Part shown: piece after piece, positions 9,694 to 17,967 of the stretch
Layout: each line of letters opens with the position of its first letter
Numbering within the stretch: the first letter of the stretch is position 1
Assembly (NCBI GenBank): GCA_947647735.1
Contig: CANSLJ010000028.1
Location: 1 to 47,329, forward strand
Direction of reading: 5' to 3'
From: an uncultured bacterium
Lineage (GTDB): Bacteria; Bacillota; Clostridia; Lachnospirales; Lachnospiraceae
DNA length: 47,329 nt
Notes under the pieces: model-generated
Told to the model about the DNA's origin: nothing
Seen by the model: only the letters and a program-made list of their open reading frames with translations
The model's database searches: none
Made by a program: the position numbers and the translations under genes

Positions 9694-10536
9694 ATGTATA
9701 AGGTTGTGATTATTGACGATGAGCCAATCATTGCGGAGGGGCTCGGGAAAAGTGTGGACTGGGGAAAGTTTGGCGCTTCGGTTGCCGGGATTGCTTTTGA
9801 CGGGGAGGAAGGGCTGAAACTGATCCGGGAGATCCGGCCGGATATCGTTTTTACGGATATCAGGATGCCCTGCATGGACGGGCTTACCATGATAGCGGCG
9901 ATCCGGTCGGAGTTCCCTGAAACACAGATCGCCATATTGACGGGATACAGGGATTTTGACTATGCCCAGCGGGCGATCAGCCTGGGGGTCGCGAGGTTTT
10001 TATTAAAGCCCTCTAAGATGGACGAGATCATGGAGGCGCTGGATGCCATGACGGGAAGGCTTTCGGAGCGCAGGAGGGGGACGACGCTGCTTTTCCCGGA
10101 GAGTGGCATGGAAGAGAGGGATGTGCCGGCGGAGGTAAAGCGCGATGGAAAAGCGGAGGAGACGGCGGAGGATAGGGAGCGAAAGGCGTCTGAACAGGAT
10201 CTGCCGGAAAGCGCGGCGGGCAGCTTTCTCGTGAGAAATGCGGTTGCCTATATCGAGGAGCATTGCAGGGAGAAGCTGAAACTGTCGGATGTGGCGGATC
10301 AGGTTTATGTGAGCCAGTGGCATCTGAGCAAACTGTTAAACCGCTATCTGGGGCAGAACTTTTCGGAGATACTGAACGGGGTCCGGATCGAAAAGGCGAA
10401 GGAACTGCTGGAGGATGCCTCCCTGCGGATCGGTGATATCGCGGAGGAGGTCGGATTTTCGGATATGGCACATTTTTCCCGGGTGTTTAAAAAGGTGGTG
10501 GGGATTTCCGCCAATGAATACAGGAATCGTCTGTGA
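9694..10536 (+). CDS. YesN-type response regulator with AraC DNA-binding domain
   Basis: I start the gene at 9694 (MYKVVIIDDEP) behind AGAAGGG, ten bases after the permease stop; the longer reading from 9667 would add nine residues that overlap the permease. The receiver domain has the acidic pair in IIDDE, phospho-acceptor Asp55 in FTDIRMP and Lys105 in LLKP. A charged linker of about 50 residues leads to a two-helix-turn-helix AraC domain filling the last 100 residues (DVADQVYVSQWHLSKLLNR, then IGDIAEEVGFSDMAHFSRVFK). It should be phosphorylated by the kinase at 4608-6347 and activate the importer, most likely at the promoter near 6374-6402. Confidence 0.93.
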   Translation: MYKVVIIDDEPIIAEGLGKSVDWGKFGASVAGIAFDGEEGLKLIREIRPDIVFTDIRMPCMDGLTMIAAIRSEFPETQIAILTGYRDFDYAQRAISLGVARFLLKPSKMDEIMEALDAMTGRLSERRRGTTLLFPESGMEERDVPAEVKRDGKAEETAEDRERKASEQDLPESAAGSFLVRNAVAYIEEHCREKLKLSDVADQVYVSQWHLSKLLNRYLGQNFSEILNGVRIEKAKELLEDASLRIGDIAEEVGFSDMAHFSRVFKKVVGISANEYRNRL

Positions 10537-10558
10537 GAGATAAATGAGAAGTGAGTAT

Positions 10559-10593
10559 TGCGGTATGGCTGTGGGGCTGTACCGCAGTTTTTT
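10559..10593 (+). terminator. Terminator of the sugar operon (repeat copy A)
   Basis: TGCGGTA at 10559-10565 pairs with TACCGCA at 10580-10586 and is followed by GTTTTTT. Apart from three or four loop bases it matches the terminator at 21348-21384. Confidence 0.85.
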
Positions 10594-10637
10594 GTTGGAG
10601 ACATTTATTAAGCAGTAATCGTGCAAAAACACATAAA

Positions 10638-10647
10638 TGTAAACGAT
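10638..10647 (+). promoter_or_regulatory. Candidate LacI-type half operator
   Basis: TGTAAACGAT matches the left half and CG centre of the operators at 14220-14233 and 20104-20117, but the right arm is not palindromic. It is about 120 bases upstream of the promoter at 10762-10789 and could be an auxiliary site. Confidence 0.35.
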
Positions 10648-10761
10648 ATTAGTATTAAACAGGCAATAAATAGAGGGCTTTGCATCTGTAAAAGAGTATA
10701 ATTGTTTATATTTAACAAATATAATGGAGAAAATATGTAATAAATAACCAATAAAATTGAC

Positions 10762-10789
10762 TTGACATAAAAAATATGTTAGCTATAAT
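10762..10789 (+). promoter_or_regulatory. Sigma-A-type promoter of the first M24 gene
   Basis: A perfect -35 TTGACA (10762-10767) and a perfect -10 TATAAT (10784-10789) are 16 bases apart in AT-rich DNA. The start of transcription would fall near 10796, just before the operator-like sequence at 10801-10824. Confidence 0.8.
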
Positions 10790-10800
10790 TAAAATATAAA

Positions 10801-10824
10801 AAGAAACGTTTACATTTTGTAAAC
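10801..10824 (+). promoter_or_regulatory. Operator region over the start of transcription
   Basis: AAACGTTTACA (10804-10814) carries the same CG-centred half site as the operators at 14220 and 20104. GTTTACA (10808-10814) is repeated inverted as TGTAAAC at 10818-10824 with three T between. The site directly follows the promoter and precedes the ribosome binding site, the usual place for a LacI-family repressor. Confidence 0.65.
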
Positions 10825-10845
10825 AAGAAAAGGAGGAAATGAGAT

Positions 10846-12018
10846 ATGTCATATTACAACATGGAGGAAACAGGCAAAAGGCTGGCGAATGTCCGGAAGT
10901 TATTAAAAGAAAAAAATCTGGATGCGGCACTGATCTATTATGACGAAGTAAACATTGCTGATGGCTGGTATTTGACAGGCTGGTGTCCTCAGTTTGAGAA
11001 AGGAGCAGTACTGGTGCCTGTGAATGGGGAAGCAATGCTTTTGGGGGGACCGGAATCAGAGCCTTTTGCCAAAATGTCCAGCGCTATTACAGAGACAAGA
11101 TGTTTTGTTCCGTTTATGGTGCCGGAGGAAGAGTATCCGAATGCGACGATCAGCACATTCGAAACATTATTTGATGAACTGGCAGAGAAAGGTATCACTT
11201 TTAAGAGAGTGGGTATTGTAGGAACCAGTTATTTCCCGTATTCCGTGTATGTGCAGTTCCAGGCGGGATTTAAAGGCGTTGAGCTGGTGGATATCACGGA
11301 TGATTATGATAAATTCCGATATGTTAAGAGTCCATGGGAAATCGAAAATATCCGCAAGGCATTTTCTTTTACCTATGATTCTTTCCTGGCGATGCAGAAA
11401 AAGGTTGCTCCGGGGGCAACTGAAATAGAAGTGGCGGCAGAAGGAGAATATGTATCCAGAAGACAAAATGCAAATAATTTTGCTTTTTCCTGTATGGTTG
11501 GATCAGGACCTCAGACAAATGCAGTGGTTCCGACAGCGACAAACCGTATCATGCAGGCAGGAGAACTGGTAATGCTTGGCCTTGCCCCAAGATATAACGG
11601 ATATGCGGGCGTAATGGGTGAGACGCTTCCGGTCAGTGGAGAATATACACAGGCTCAGAAAGATGTTCTGAATGTGATCAGGGAAACATACCGGGCGACC
11701 AGAGATATGTTGAAACCCGGATACAGTGGAAAACAGATTGATGTAGTTGGCGCCAAAATCTTCGAGAAACATGGGCTGACACCTTATATTGTATGTCCGT
11801 TCCTGCATACGATCGGTTTGATGGAAGCTGAGAGGCCGTTCTTTGGTCCTAATGGAACAGATGAATTAGTACCCGGTATGACTGTTTCTGTAGATATCAG
11901 TTTCTTCGGACATCCGGTACATCACGGCGTGAGAATCGAGACAGGCTTCCTGATCACAGAAGATGGATATGAGGCGTTGTCACCGGAAATGGATGCAAGA
12001 TTGAGCGCTGAACTGTAG
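10846..12018 (+). CDS. Creatinase-fold M24-family protein A, metal site degenerate
   Basis: The 390 residues have the two-domain layout of creatinase/prolidase proteins: an N-terminal domain to about residue 160 (LDAALIYYDEVNIADGWYLTG) and a pita-bread domain. Active M24 peptidases hold two metals with Asp, Asp, His, Glu, Glu. Here the aligned residues are Gly245, Val256, His321, Asp350 and Glu365, so both aspartates are gone. Creatinase itself works without metal, but its catalytic histidine is not obvious here either. A dipeptidase role is therefore unlikely; hydrolysis of a small C-N bonded compound or a binding role is possible. A closely similar copy lies at 20133-21320. The start is fixed by AGGAGG five to ten bases upstream. 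Confidence 0.8.
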   Translation: MSYYNMEETGKRLANVRKLLKEKNLDAALIYYDEVNIADGWYLTGWCPQFEKGAVLVPVNGEAMLLGGPESEPFAKMSSAITETRCFVPFMVPEEEYPNATISTFETLFDELAEKGITFKRVGIVGTSYFPYSVYVQFQAGFKGVELVDITDDYDKFRYVKSPWEIENIRKAFSFTYDSFLAMQKKVAPGATEIEVAAEGEYVSRRQNANNFAFSCMVGSGPQTNAVVPTATNRIMQAGELVMLGLAPRYNGYAGVMGETLPVSGEYTQAQKDVLNVIRETYRATRDMLKPGYSGKQIDVVGAKIFEKHGLTPYIVCPFLHTIGLMEAERPFFGPNGTDELVPGMTVSVDISFFGHPVHHGVRIETGFLITEDGYEALSPEMDARLSAEL

Positions 12019-12032
12019 AGAGGAGAAGTAGA

Positions 12033-12395
12033 ATGAGTTACGGAAAAAAAGTATGGATTTTTGTGGATGGTGACCTGCCGCCTCAGGGGGATATTGAACC
12101 CTTTGGACATGAGGCTCTGAGTATAACGAATTGTAATGATGAGGATGCGGTGATCAAGACCATAGTTTATTTTTCTGACAGGGAGCCGGATGAACTGGAA
12201 CTTGTGGTGCCTGCCCGCAGGGTAAACTGTCTGCGCCTGGATTATCCGATCGGTGAGGCAAACTATCAAATACCGATGGGACAATATTCCCTCTGCCTGA
12301 TCAGTAATGTTCCGATCGTGGCAGTATTGGGGCGACTGGACCGCCGGAAAGATTTTGCATATTATGAAATGGATGGTTTTGCCTGCGATGCATGA
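12033..12395 (+). CDS. ASRT-like small protein (sensory-rhodopsin-transducer family)
   Basis: This 120-residue protein resembles the Anabaena sensory rhodopsin transducer: GHEALSITNCNDEDAVIKTIVYFSD at 25-49, VPARRVNCLRL at 59-69 and SNVPIVAVLGRLD at 91-103 correspond to its core beta strands. The family forms small beta-sandwich oligomers and has been proposed to bind small molecules, often in carbohydrate-related contexts; no rhodopsin is encoded here. It sits 14 bases after the M24 gene behind AGAGGAGAAG and 16 bases before the acetyltransferase, clearly within one operon. I infer a ligand-binding or sensing role for the compound handled by this module. Family assignment was made by eye from remembered sequence. 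Confidence 0.7.
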   Translation: MSYGKKVWIFVDGDLPPQGDIEPFGHEALSITNCNDEDAVIKTIVYFSDREPDELELVVPARRVNCLRLDYPIGEANYQIPMGQYSLCLISNVPIVAVLGRLDRRKDFAYYEMDGFACDA

Positions 12396-12411
12396 GGCGG
12401 AAGCAAAAATG

Positions 12412-13035
12412 ATGACAGATAGAGAAAAAATGCTGCAGGGGGCATTATATAATCCGGCAGATAAGGAACTGGAAAAGATACGTCTCCACGTACATGCACA
12501 GATTAAAAAATATAATTTGTCGGAGGACACCGAACAGAAGCTGCGACAGGAGATACTGAAGGATATCACGGGCAGCCTTGGAGAGAATGTTACGATACAG
12601 CCGCCAGTTTATTTTGACTATGGAAATCTGTTTATCGGTTCGGACTCTTTTATGAATTTTCGGTTTACGGCGATAGATTGCGCAAAGATTGAAATTGGGG
12701 AGAATGTTTTAATGGGACCCTGCGTAACGCTGGCGACAGCTATGCATCCGATGCTGGCAGAGGAAAGAAAAACAAAGTGCCATCCGGACGGGAATATTTA
12801 TGGAATAGAGTATGCGCTGCCAATTCGGATCGCCGACCATGTGTGGGTCGGCAGCAATGTGGTTGTTTTGCCGGGAGTCTGTATAGGCAAAGGGGCTGTG
12901 ATCGGGGCGGGGAGTGTGGTGACAAAAGACATTCCAGCCGGTGTACTCGCAGTCGGGAATCCCTGCCGTGTGGTCCGGGAGCTGACAGAGGCTGATAGTA
13001 TGAGATGGAATACCAGAGTTAGCAATAGCTGTTAA
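12412..13035 (+). CDS. Hexapeptide O-acetyltransferase (maltose/galactoside acetyltransferase type)
   Basis: I place the start at 12412 (MTDREKMLQG), the normal beginning of Maa/LacA-type enzymes, with TGAGGCGG overlapping the stop codon of the ASRT-like gene as a modest ribosome binding site. An in-frame ATG at 12307 would add an unconserved tail inside the previous gene. The 207 residues comprise a short helical N-terminal domain and a left-handed beta helix of hexapeptide repeats (IEIGENVLMG, IGKGAVIGAGSVVTKDIPAG). The catalytic histidine is in AMHP. Such enzymes transfer acetyl from acetyl-CoA to a sugar hydroxyl. In this operon it may acetylate a non-metabolised or product sugar. Confidence 0.88.
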   Translation: MTDREKMLQGALYNPADKELEKIRLHVHAQIKKYNLSEDTEQKLRQEILKDITGSLGENVTIQPPVYFDYGNLFIGSDSFMNFRFTAIDCAKIEIGENVLMGPCVTLATAMHPMLAEERKTKCHPDGNIYGIEYALPIRIADHVWVGSNVVVLPGVCIGKGAVIGAGSVVTKDIPAGVLAVGNPCRVVRELTEADSMRWNTRVSNSC

Positions 13036-13110
13036 TTTACTTTTGGAACTTGGGATGTTATGATATAAAAATAGCGGAATATTTTTAGAAGATAAGGTGG
13101 CAGAAATAAC

Positions 13111-14154
13111 ATGGCAAGTTCATTAAAAGTAATCGCTGCGAAATATAAGGTTTCTGTATCGACATTGTCCAAGGTGATCAATGATCAGGACGGCATAAGA
13201 CCCGAAACGAGGCAGCGGATACTCGAAATTTTACAAAAAGAAAATTATATACCCAACAATATTGCCAGATCGCTCAGGAAAAACAGTACCGGCATTATAG
13301 GAGTTATTATCCCGGATATTAAACAGCAGTTTTTTAATATGATCACCAGAGGAATAGAGAAACATATTTCAGAAGAAGGATATCTGATATTACTTTCTGA
13401 TACGGAAGAAAGTCCGGAAAAGGAAGAGAAGTATCTGGAGCTGATGTTTCGTCAGTGTGTGGACGCTTTGGTTGTGGCAACGGTCGATGCAAAACATATT
13501 GATCTGCAGAAAATATACAATATGGGAATCCCTGTGGTATTTATTGACACAATTCCGGAAACTGATCTGTGTATGGATGCAGTTCTGGTTGATGATTATT
13601 TAATTGGTGAGAAAATTGCAAGGCACCTGTTGCAGCTTGGGCATAAAGAAATAGCAGCGATCACCGGTAATGCGGAGGATTCCACGCCGAGTGTCAGACG
13701 TTTGGAGGGACTTGTAGAAACATGCAAAAAGGGCGGTTGTCCGATATCGGAGAAGTTGATCTGTAAAGCCGGATATGAGGAAAGGCATGGATATGAGGCG
13801 ATGCAGAAGCTGCTGCGATGCAGGGATAAACATAATTTTACAGCAGTTGCAGTGATGCATGAACTGATAGCCATTGGTGCGATAAAGGCGATTCGTGAAC
13901 AGGGACTGAAGATAGGGGAAGATATTTCTTTGATCGGATGCGATTTAAATGAACGGGTTCAGCTATCTTCACCGCAGATCACTAATGTAAGACAGCCGGA
14001 GCAGGAAATAGGCCGAATGGTGGCAGATTTACTTTTGCAGAGACTGGAGCAGAAAAGGATGGGAGGGACAGAGGAAATGTTACAGAATATCGGCCATAAG
14101 ATTCTGCTGTCTCCTATCATGGATATACGGGAAAGCTGTAAAAAACTGGAGTAA
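13111..14154 (+). CDS. LacI-family transcription regulator A
   Basis: An N-terminal helix-turn-helix (SLKVIAAKYKVSVSTLSKVIN, residues 4-24) and hinge helix (NNIARSLRKNST) precede a periplasmic-binding-protein-like ligand domain of about 280 residues. The 347 residues are normal length. It is strongly similar to the regulator at 19017-20063, for example in HELxAIGAxKAIREQ and EDISLIGCDLNER. Recognition-helix residues are nearly the same (VSVST against ISVAT), so both probably bind the same operators. AAGGTGG precedes the ATG, and an extended -10 (TG-A-TATAAA, 13061-13069) suggests its own promoter. The ligand is unknown. Confidence 0.93.
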   Translation: MASSLKVIAAKYKVSVSTLSKVINDQDGIRPETRQRILEILQKENYIPNNIARSLRKNSTGIIGVIIPDIKQQFFNMITRGIEKHISEEGYLILLSDTEESPEKEEKYLELMFRQCVDALVVATVDAKHIDLQKIYNMGIPVVFIDTIPETDLCMDAVLVDDYLIGEKIARHLLQLGHKEIAAITGNAEDSTPSVRRLEGLVETCKKGGCPISEKLICKAGYEERHGYEAMQKLLRCRDKHNFTAVAVMHELIAIGAIKAIREQGLKIGEDISLIGCDLNERVQLSSPQITNVRQPEQEIGRMVADLLLQRLEQKRMGGTEEMLQNIGHKILLSPIMDIRESCKKLE

Positions 14155-14181
14155 AAAGTGAACTGATTATTTATCCGGCCA

Positions 14182-14187
14182 TATAAT
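14182..14187 (+). promoter_or_regulatory. Possible -10 of the CUT2 importer operon
   Basis: TATAAT stands about 130 bases before the binding-protein gene and 32 bases before the operator at 14220. The -35 region (GTGAAC, 14158-14163) is poor, so an activator or another promoter may be involved. Confidence 0.4.
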
Positions 14188-14219
14188 TTATGTGCAACGC
14201 GGCAATGATTACCTAAAAA

Positions 14220-14233
14220 TGTAATCGTTTACA
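14220..14233 (+). promoter_or_regulatory. LacI-type operator before the CUT2 importer
   Basis: TGTAATCGTTTACA is a 14-base palindrome around CG with one mismatched pair. It is the best copy of the motif shared by three genes of this module. Confidence 0.7.
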
Positions 14234-14317
14234 AAAAATGGAAATAAAATGATCTGAAATATGAATGCAGAAGCAGCATTTATATAAAATTTATGTTTCA
14301 CAAAAGGAGGAAAGCTA

Positions 14318-15379
14318 ATGAGAAAGAGAACAAGCAGTACAGTGAAAAAAATGATATCTATGATTCTTGCAGTGCTTATGATTGCAGGACTTATGGGTTG
14401 CGGAGCTTCACCGGCAACGCAGCAGAATGCGGAAGAGGCTTCCACGCAGGAAACAGCGGAACCTGCAGAAAGCTCTGCTGTGGAAGAGAGCACGGCAGGA
14501 AGTGAGGAGACGTCCGGCCAGACAAAGATCTTTTTTACAAATGCGATACTGACAGCTCCATACTGTGCACTGCAGTTGGATGCTATGCAGCAGTATGCAA
14601 CGGCAAACAATATCGACCTTCAGGTTGCCGATGGTAAAGAGGACGCACAGACACAGCTTGATCAGATCAAGAATGCGGTGACGCAGGGCGTGGATGGTAT
14701 CATCTACTTCCCGGGGGATGAAGCTTCTACGATTCCGGTTGTACGTTATCTGGATGAGAGCGGAGTTCCGTTTATTGTATTAAATTCTAAAGTAGATGAG
14801 TCTGTTCGTGATCTGGTTCCAAGCTATGTTGGTTCTGACTACGAAGAAATGGGTAAAATGGCAGGAGAGCTTGCGCTGGATGCATTGGGGGATGAAGGCG
14901 GAAATATTGTTATCATCAACGGACTTTCCGGTACAGAAGTTGCTAACTCTACAACCAAAGGCTTTATGGATGTGATCGGTACAAATTCCAATATTGAGAT
15001 ACTGGCGGATCAGCCGGCAGACTGGGATACCGCAAAAGCAATGACGATCATGGAAGATTACATTACGACCTTCGGAGATAAGATAGACCTGGTATTTGCA
15101 GTGGACAGCGGTATGACAAAGGGCGCAGCACAGGCACTGGAAAATGCGGGCCTCTGGGGTGAGATACCTGTGGTCTGTTCCGATCAGGGGCAGTTTGTAT
15201 TGGATGCGATCGCAAATGGAGAAATGAAAGGAACAGCAAAGCAGGATGCTGTTGACGAAGGAAACCTTGCAATGGAGACGATCATGAAGCTTGTGAATGG
15301 TGAAGCAGTCGAGACATGGGAGATCGTTCCGACAGAGATGCTTACTGTTGACAACATAGAAGGCTTGAAGGGCTATTGA
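14318..15379 (+). CDS. CUT2-family (RbsB-like) binding lipoprotein
   Basis: The start at 14318 follows an AAAGGAGGAAAGC site. The first 28 residues are a lipoprotein signal with lipobox LMGC, and an Ala/Glu/Ser-rich spacer to about residue 67 tethers the protein to the membrane. The rest is a Peripla_BP_4 fold (KIFFTNAILTAPYCALQLDAMQQYA at the start, VDGIIYFPGDEASTIPVVRYL, VFAVDSGMTKGAAQAL). CUT2 binding proteins take monosaccharides, autoinducer-2 or other small polar molecules rather than oligosaccharides. The ligand cannot be read. It heads an operon with one ATPase and two permeases. Confidence 0.92.
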   Translation: MRKRTSSTVKKMISMILAVLMIAGLMGCGASPATQQNAEEASTQETAEPAESSAVEESTAGSEETSGQTKIFFTNAILTAPYCALQLDAMQQYATANNIDLQVADGKEDAQTQLDQIKNAVTQGVDGIIYFPGDEASTIPVVRYLDESGVPFIVLNSKVDESVRDLVPSYVGSDYEEMGKMAGELALDALGDEGGNIVIINGLSGTEVANSTTKGFMDVIGTNSNIEILADQPADWDTAKAMTIMEDYITTFGDKIDLVFAVDSGMTKGAAQALENAGLWGEIPVVCSDQGQFVLDAIANGEMKGTAKQDAVDEGNLAMETIMKLVNGEAVETWEIVPTEMLTVDNIEGLKGY

Positions 15380-15417
15380 TCACGACAGTATGACAGGAAA
15401 CAGTAAATAATAAGATT

Positions 15418-15450
15418 GGATGTTTCTGCCGGATGCCGGTGGAAACATCC
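15418..15450 (+). terminator. Intercistronic hairpin after the CUT2 binding-protein gene
   Basis: GGATGTTTC (15418-15426) pairs with GAAACATCC (15442-15450), and inner CCGG arms extend the stem. A weak GTCTTT follows. As at 7861-7887, partial termination or message protection would keep binding protein above ATPase and permease level. Confidence 0.6.
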
Positions 15451-15485
15451 GTCTTTAAAACCGCCTGACGGTTAGGAGAGGAAAA

Positions 15486-16976
15486 ATGAGTGAAATAGCT
15501 TTAGAAATGAGAAATATTACAAAAACATTTCCCGGCGTCAAAGCACTGAATCAGGTGTGTTTTCAGGTGAAAAAAGGTGAAGTACATGCGATCGTCGGAG
15601 AAAACGGCGCAGGAAAGTCTACATTGATGAAGGTGTTAAATGGTGTATATCAAGCGGATTCAGGGCAGATATTTTTAGAGGGAAAAGAAGTAAAGATTGA
15701 AAATATCAATAAAGCACAGGAACTGGGTATCAGCCTGATCTTTCAGGAAACTAATCTGATTCCGCAGCTTTCGGTAGCCGAGAATTTCTTTCTGGGAAAG
15801 CTTCCGAAAACAAAGGTGGGACTCGTGAACTGGAAATATATGGAAGAACAGGTGACTTCTATTTTTTCTCAACTCAATTATAAGATCAAACCTAAAGAGG
15901 TTGTGGTCAATCTGAGTGCGGCGGATAAACAGATGGTGGAAATAGCCCGGGCAATCTCTCGAAATGCTAAGATCATTATAATGGATGAGCCTACATCATC
16001 GCTGACGGATGTGGAGGTTGAGAATCTGTTTTCCATCATAAATGATCTGAAGAAAAAAGGTACGACGATCATTTTTATCTCTCATAAAATGGAGGAAATT
16101 TTTACTATAGCAGATACAGTTTCCATACAGAGAGATGGAGAAATGATTCATACGGCGCCCATAACTGGCTTGACCAGTGATCAGATTGTTGAATGGATGG
16201 TAGGACGCAGTGTGGATACGGAGTTCCCGGCCAGGGAAAGCAAGATCGGAGAAGTTGTGCTTGAGGCGAAAAAAGTATGCCGAAAAAATCTGATCTATGA
16301 TGTGGACTTTTCGCTGCATAAGGGGGAAGTGCTCGGTTTTGCAGGGCTTGTGGGAGCGGGAAGAACGGAACTCGCAGAGACGATTTTCGGTGAGGGAAAA
16401 CTAAGCGGTGGAGAAATTTATTTACACGGTAAGAAAGTTTCTATTAAAAATACCACACAGGCGATCAGGCATTCTATTGGTATGTTGACGGAGGAGCGAA
16501 AAGAGACGGGATTGGCGTTGGATGCGTCTGTGAAGAGTAATATAGTGATAGCAAAGCTTTCAAAATTGTGTTTTGGTAAGAATCTTTTCATTAATCGGAA
16601 GGCCGAAAAGGAAGTTGCAGATCAATATGTAAAAGAATTAAAGATAAAAACACCTTCTATCAATCAGACTGCCTATAATCTTTCCGGTGGAAACCAGCAG
16701 AAGATCGTTATTGCAAAATGGCTGTTTTCGGATGCGGATATTCTGATCTTTGATGAACCTACCCGGGGAATCGATGTGGGAGCAAAACATGAGATTTATA
16801 ATATCATGAATGATCTCGTCAGCAAAGGAAAGTCCATTATATTTATTTCCTCGGAACTGCCGGAACTGATGGGAATGAGTGACCGTATCATCGTGATGCA
16901 TGAAGGACATAAAAAAGGGGAACTGCTCAGAGAAGAGTTTTCCTCCGAAGGCATCATGAAGCTTGCGGTAAGTTAG
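15486..16976 (+). CDS. CUT2 sugar ABC ATPase with two nucleotide domains (RbsA/MglA type)
   Basis: The 496 residues hold two ABC domains. The first has Walker A GENGAGKST, a variant signature NLSAADKQMVEIARA and Walker B IIIMDEPTSSL. The second has the degenerate Walker A GLVGAGRTE that typifies the C-terminal half of this family, signature LSGGNQQK and Walker B ILIFDEPTRGID. It energises import through the two permeases that follow. The start is preceded by TTAGGAGAGG. It belongs to the operon headed by the gene at 14318. Confidence 0.95.
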   Translation: MSEIALEMRNITKTFPGVKALNQVCFQVKKGEVHAIVGENGAGKSTLMKVLNGVYQADSGQIFLEGKEVKIENINKAQELGISLIFQETNLIPQLSVAENFFLGKLPKTKVGLVNWKYMEEQVTSIFSQLNYKIKPKEVVVNLSAADKQMVEIARAISRNAKIIIMDEPTSSLTDVEVENLFSIINDLKKKGTTIIFISHKMEEIFTIADTVSIQRDGEMIHTAPITGLTSDQIVEWMVGRSVDTEFPARESKIGEVVLEAKKVCRKNLIYDVDFSLHKGEVLGFAGLVGAGRTELAETIFGEGKLSGGEIYLHGKKVSIKNTTQAIRHSIGMLTEERKETGLALDASVKSNIVIAKLSKLCFGKNLFINRKAEKEVADQYVKELKIKTPSINQTAYNLSGGNQQKIVIAKWLFSDADILIFDEPTRGIDVGAKHEIYNIMNDLVSKGKSIIFISSELPELMGMSDRIIVMHEGHKKGELLREEFSSEGIMKLAVS

Positions 16977-16986
16977 GAGGTACGGT

Positions 16987-17967
16987 ATGACTGAAAAAGG
17001 AAAAAAGCTGGACATTGTACAAGTTCTGCTGAATTATGGCTTGATCATAGCTTTATGCATTATTATTGTTATTGTTTCTATCAGTACGGAGAATTTTCTG
17101 ACAGTCAGAAATATTATTAATATTCTGCGTCAGGTGGCACCTACCGGAATCATGGCGTTGGGGGTTGTGGCTGTTATTGTCGCGGGACACATGGATCTGT
17201 CTATTTCTTCCACGGTTACGATGTCGGGAGTAGTCTGTGTTTCCTATGTGAAATATCTTCAGGCGGATGTGAAGGGTATCTGTCTCGCACTGCTGACAGG
17301 CGCAGGGATCGGATTGTTAAATGGCGCTATTATCGCCAATATCACGAGTAAAAAGGGAAGAAAAGGCGAGAGTTTTATCATTACCTACGGAATGCAGGCT
17401 GCGATTGCAGCGGCAGCGCTGCTTTATACAAACGGAATTTATATGAATCTGCAGGAGAAGTCCTTGCACAGTTTTTTCGGAAAGGGATATGTACCGATCA
17501 TAATATTTGTTCTTACGACGGTGATCCTGGAATACGTGATGAAATGCACACCGTTCGGACAATCCATTTATTACATTGGTTCAAACGAGGCGGCAGCCCG
17601 TATGTCAGGAATCAATGTAAAAAGAAACACGATGATCATCTTTACGATTTCCGGTTTTTTTGCGGCCGTGGCCGGCGTTGTCCTGACATCAAGGGTCGGT
17701 GCGGCTTCGAGCACGTCCGGAAATGGCTTGGAATTGGATGCTATAGCAGCAGTAGTTGTGGGTGGAACAGCTCTTTCAGGTGGTAAAGGCGGCGTGATGA
17801 AAACGGTGCTTGGTGTGATCGTTATGGGAGTTTTATCAAATGCCCTGCGTCTTTTAAATATTGATACCTATCCCCAGATGATGATAAGAGGTGTCATTAT
17901 CATTCTGGCGGTGCTGCTGGATGTATTTGCGACACAGTTCAAGGCAAAAGGAGGTGCAAAGGCATGA
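16987..17967 (+). CDS. CUT2 ABC permease 1 (RbsC-like)
   Basis: The protein has 326 residues with eight or more hydrophobic segments and the BPD_transp_2 pattern (TGIMALGVVAVIVAGHMDLSISS near residue 60, LDAIAAVVVGGTALSGGKG near 255). It begins ten bases after the ATPase gene, which ends in AGGAGG, and overlaps the next permease by four bases. Two different permease genes imply a heterodimeric pore rather than the homodimer of ribose systems. Confidence 0.93.
   Translation: MTEKGKKLDIVQVLLNYGLIIALCIIIVIVSISTENFLTVRNIINILRQVAPTGIMALGVVAVIVAGHMDLSISSTVTMSGVVCVSYVKYLQADVKGICLALLTGAGIGLLNGAIIANITSKKGRKGESFIITYGMQAAIAAAALLYTNGIYMNLQEKSLHSFFGKGYVPIIIFVLTTVILEYVMKCTPFGQSIYYIGSNEAAARMSGINVKRNTMIIFTISGFFAAVAGVVLTSRVGAASSTSGNGLELDAIAAVVVGGTALSGGKGGVMKTVLGVIVMGVLSNALRLLNIDTYPQMMIRGVIIILAVLLDVFATQFKAKGGAKA

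Noticed and set aside
10846-12018. Annotation as an Xaa-Pro dipeptidase
   Set aside because: The fold fits but both metal-binding aspartates are missing, so peptidase activity cannot be assumed.
12307-12411. A longer N terminus for the acetyltransferase
   Set aside because: The extra codons lie inside the ASRT-like gene in another frame and do not resemble the family; MTDREKML is the normal start.
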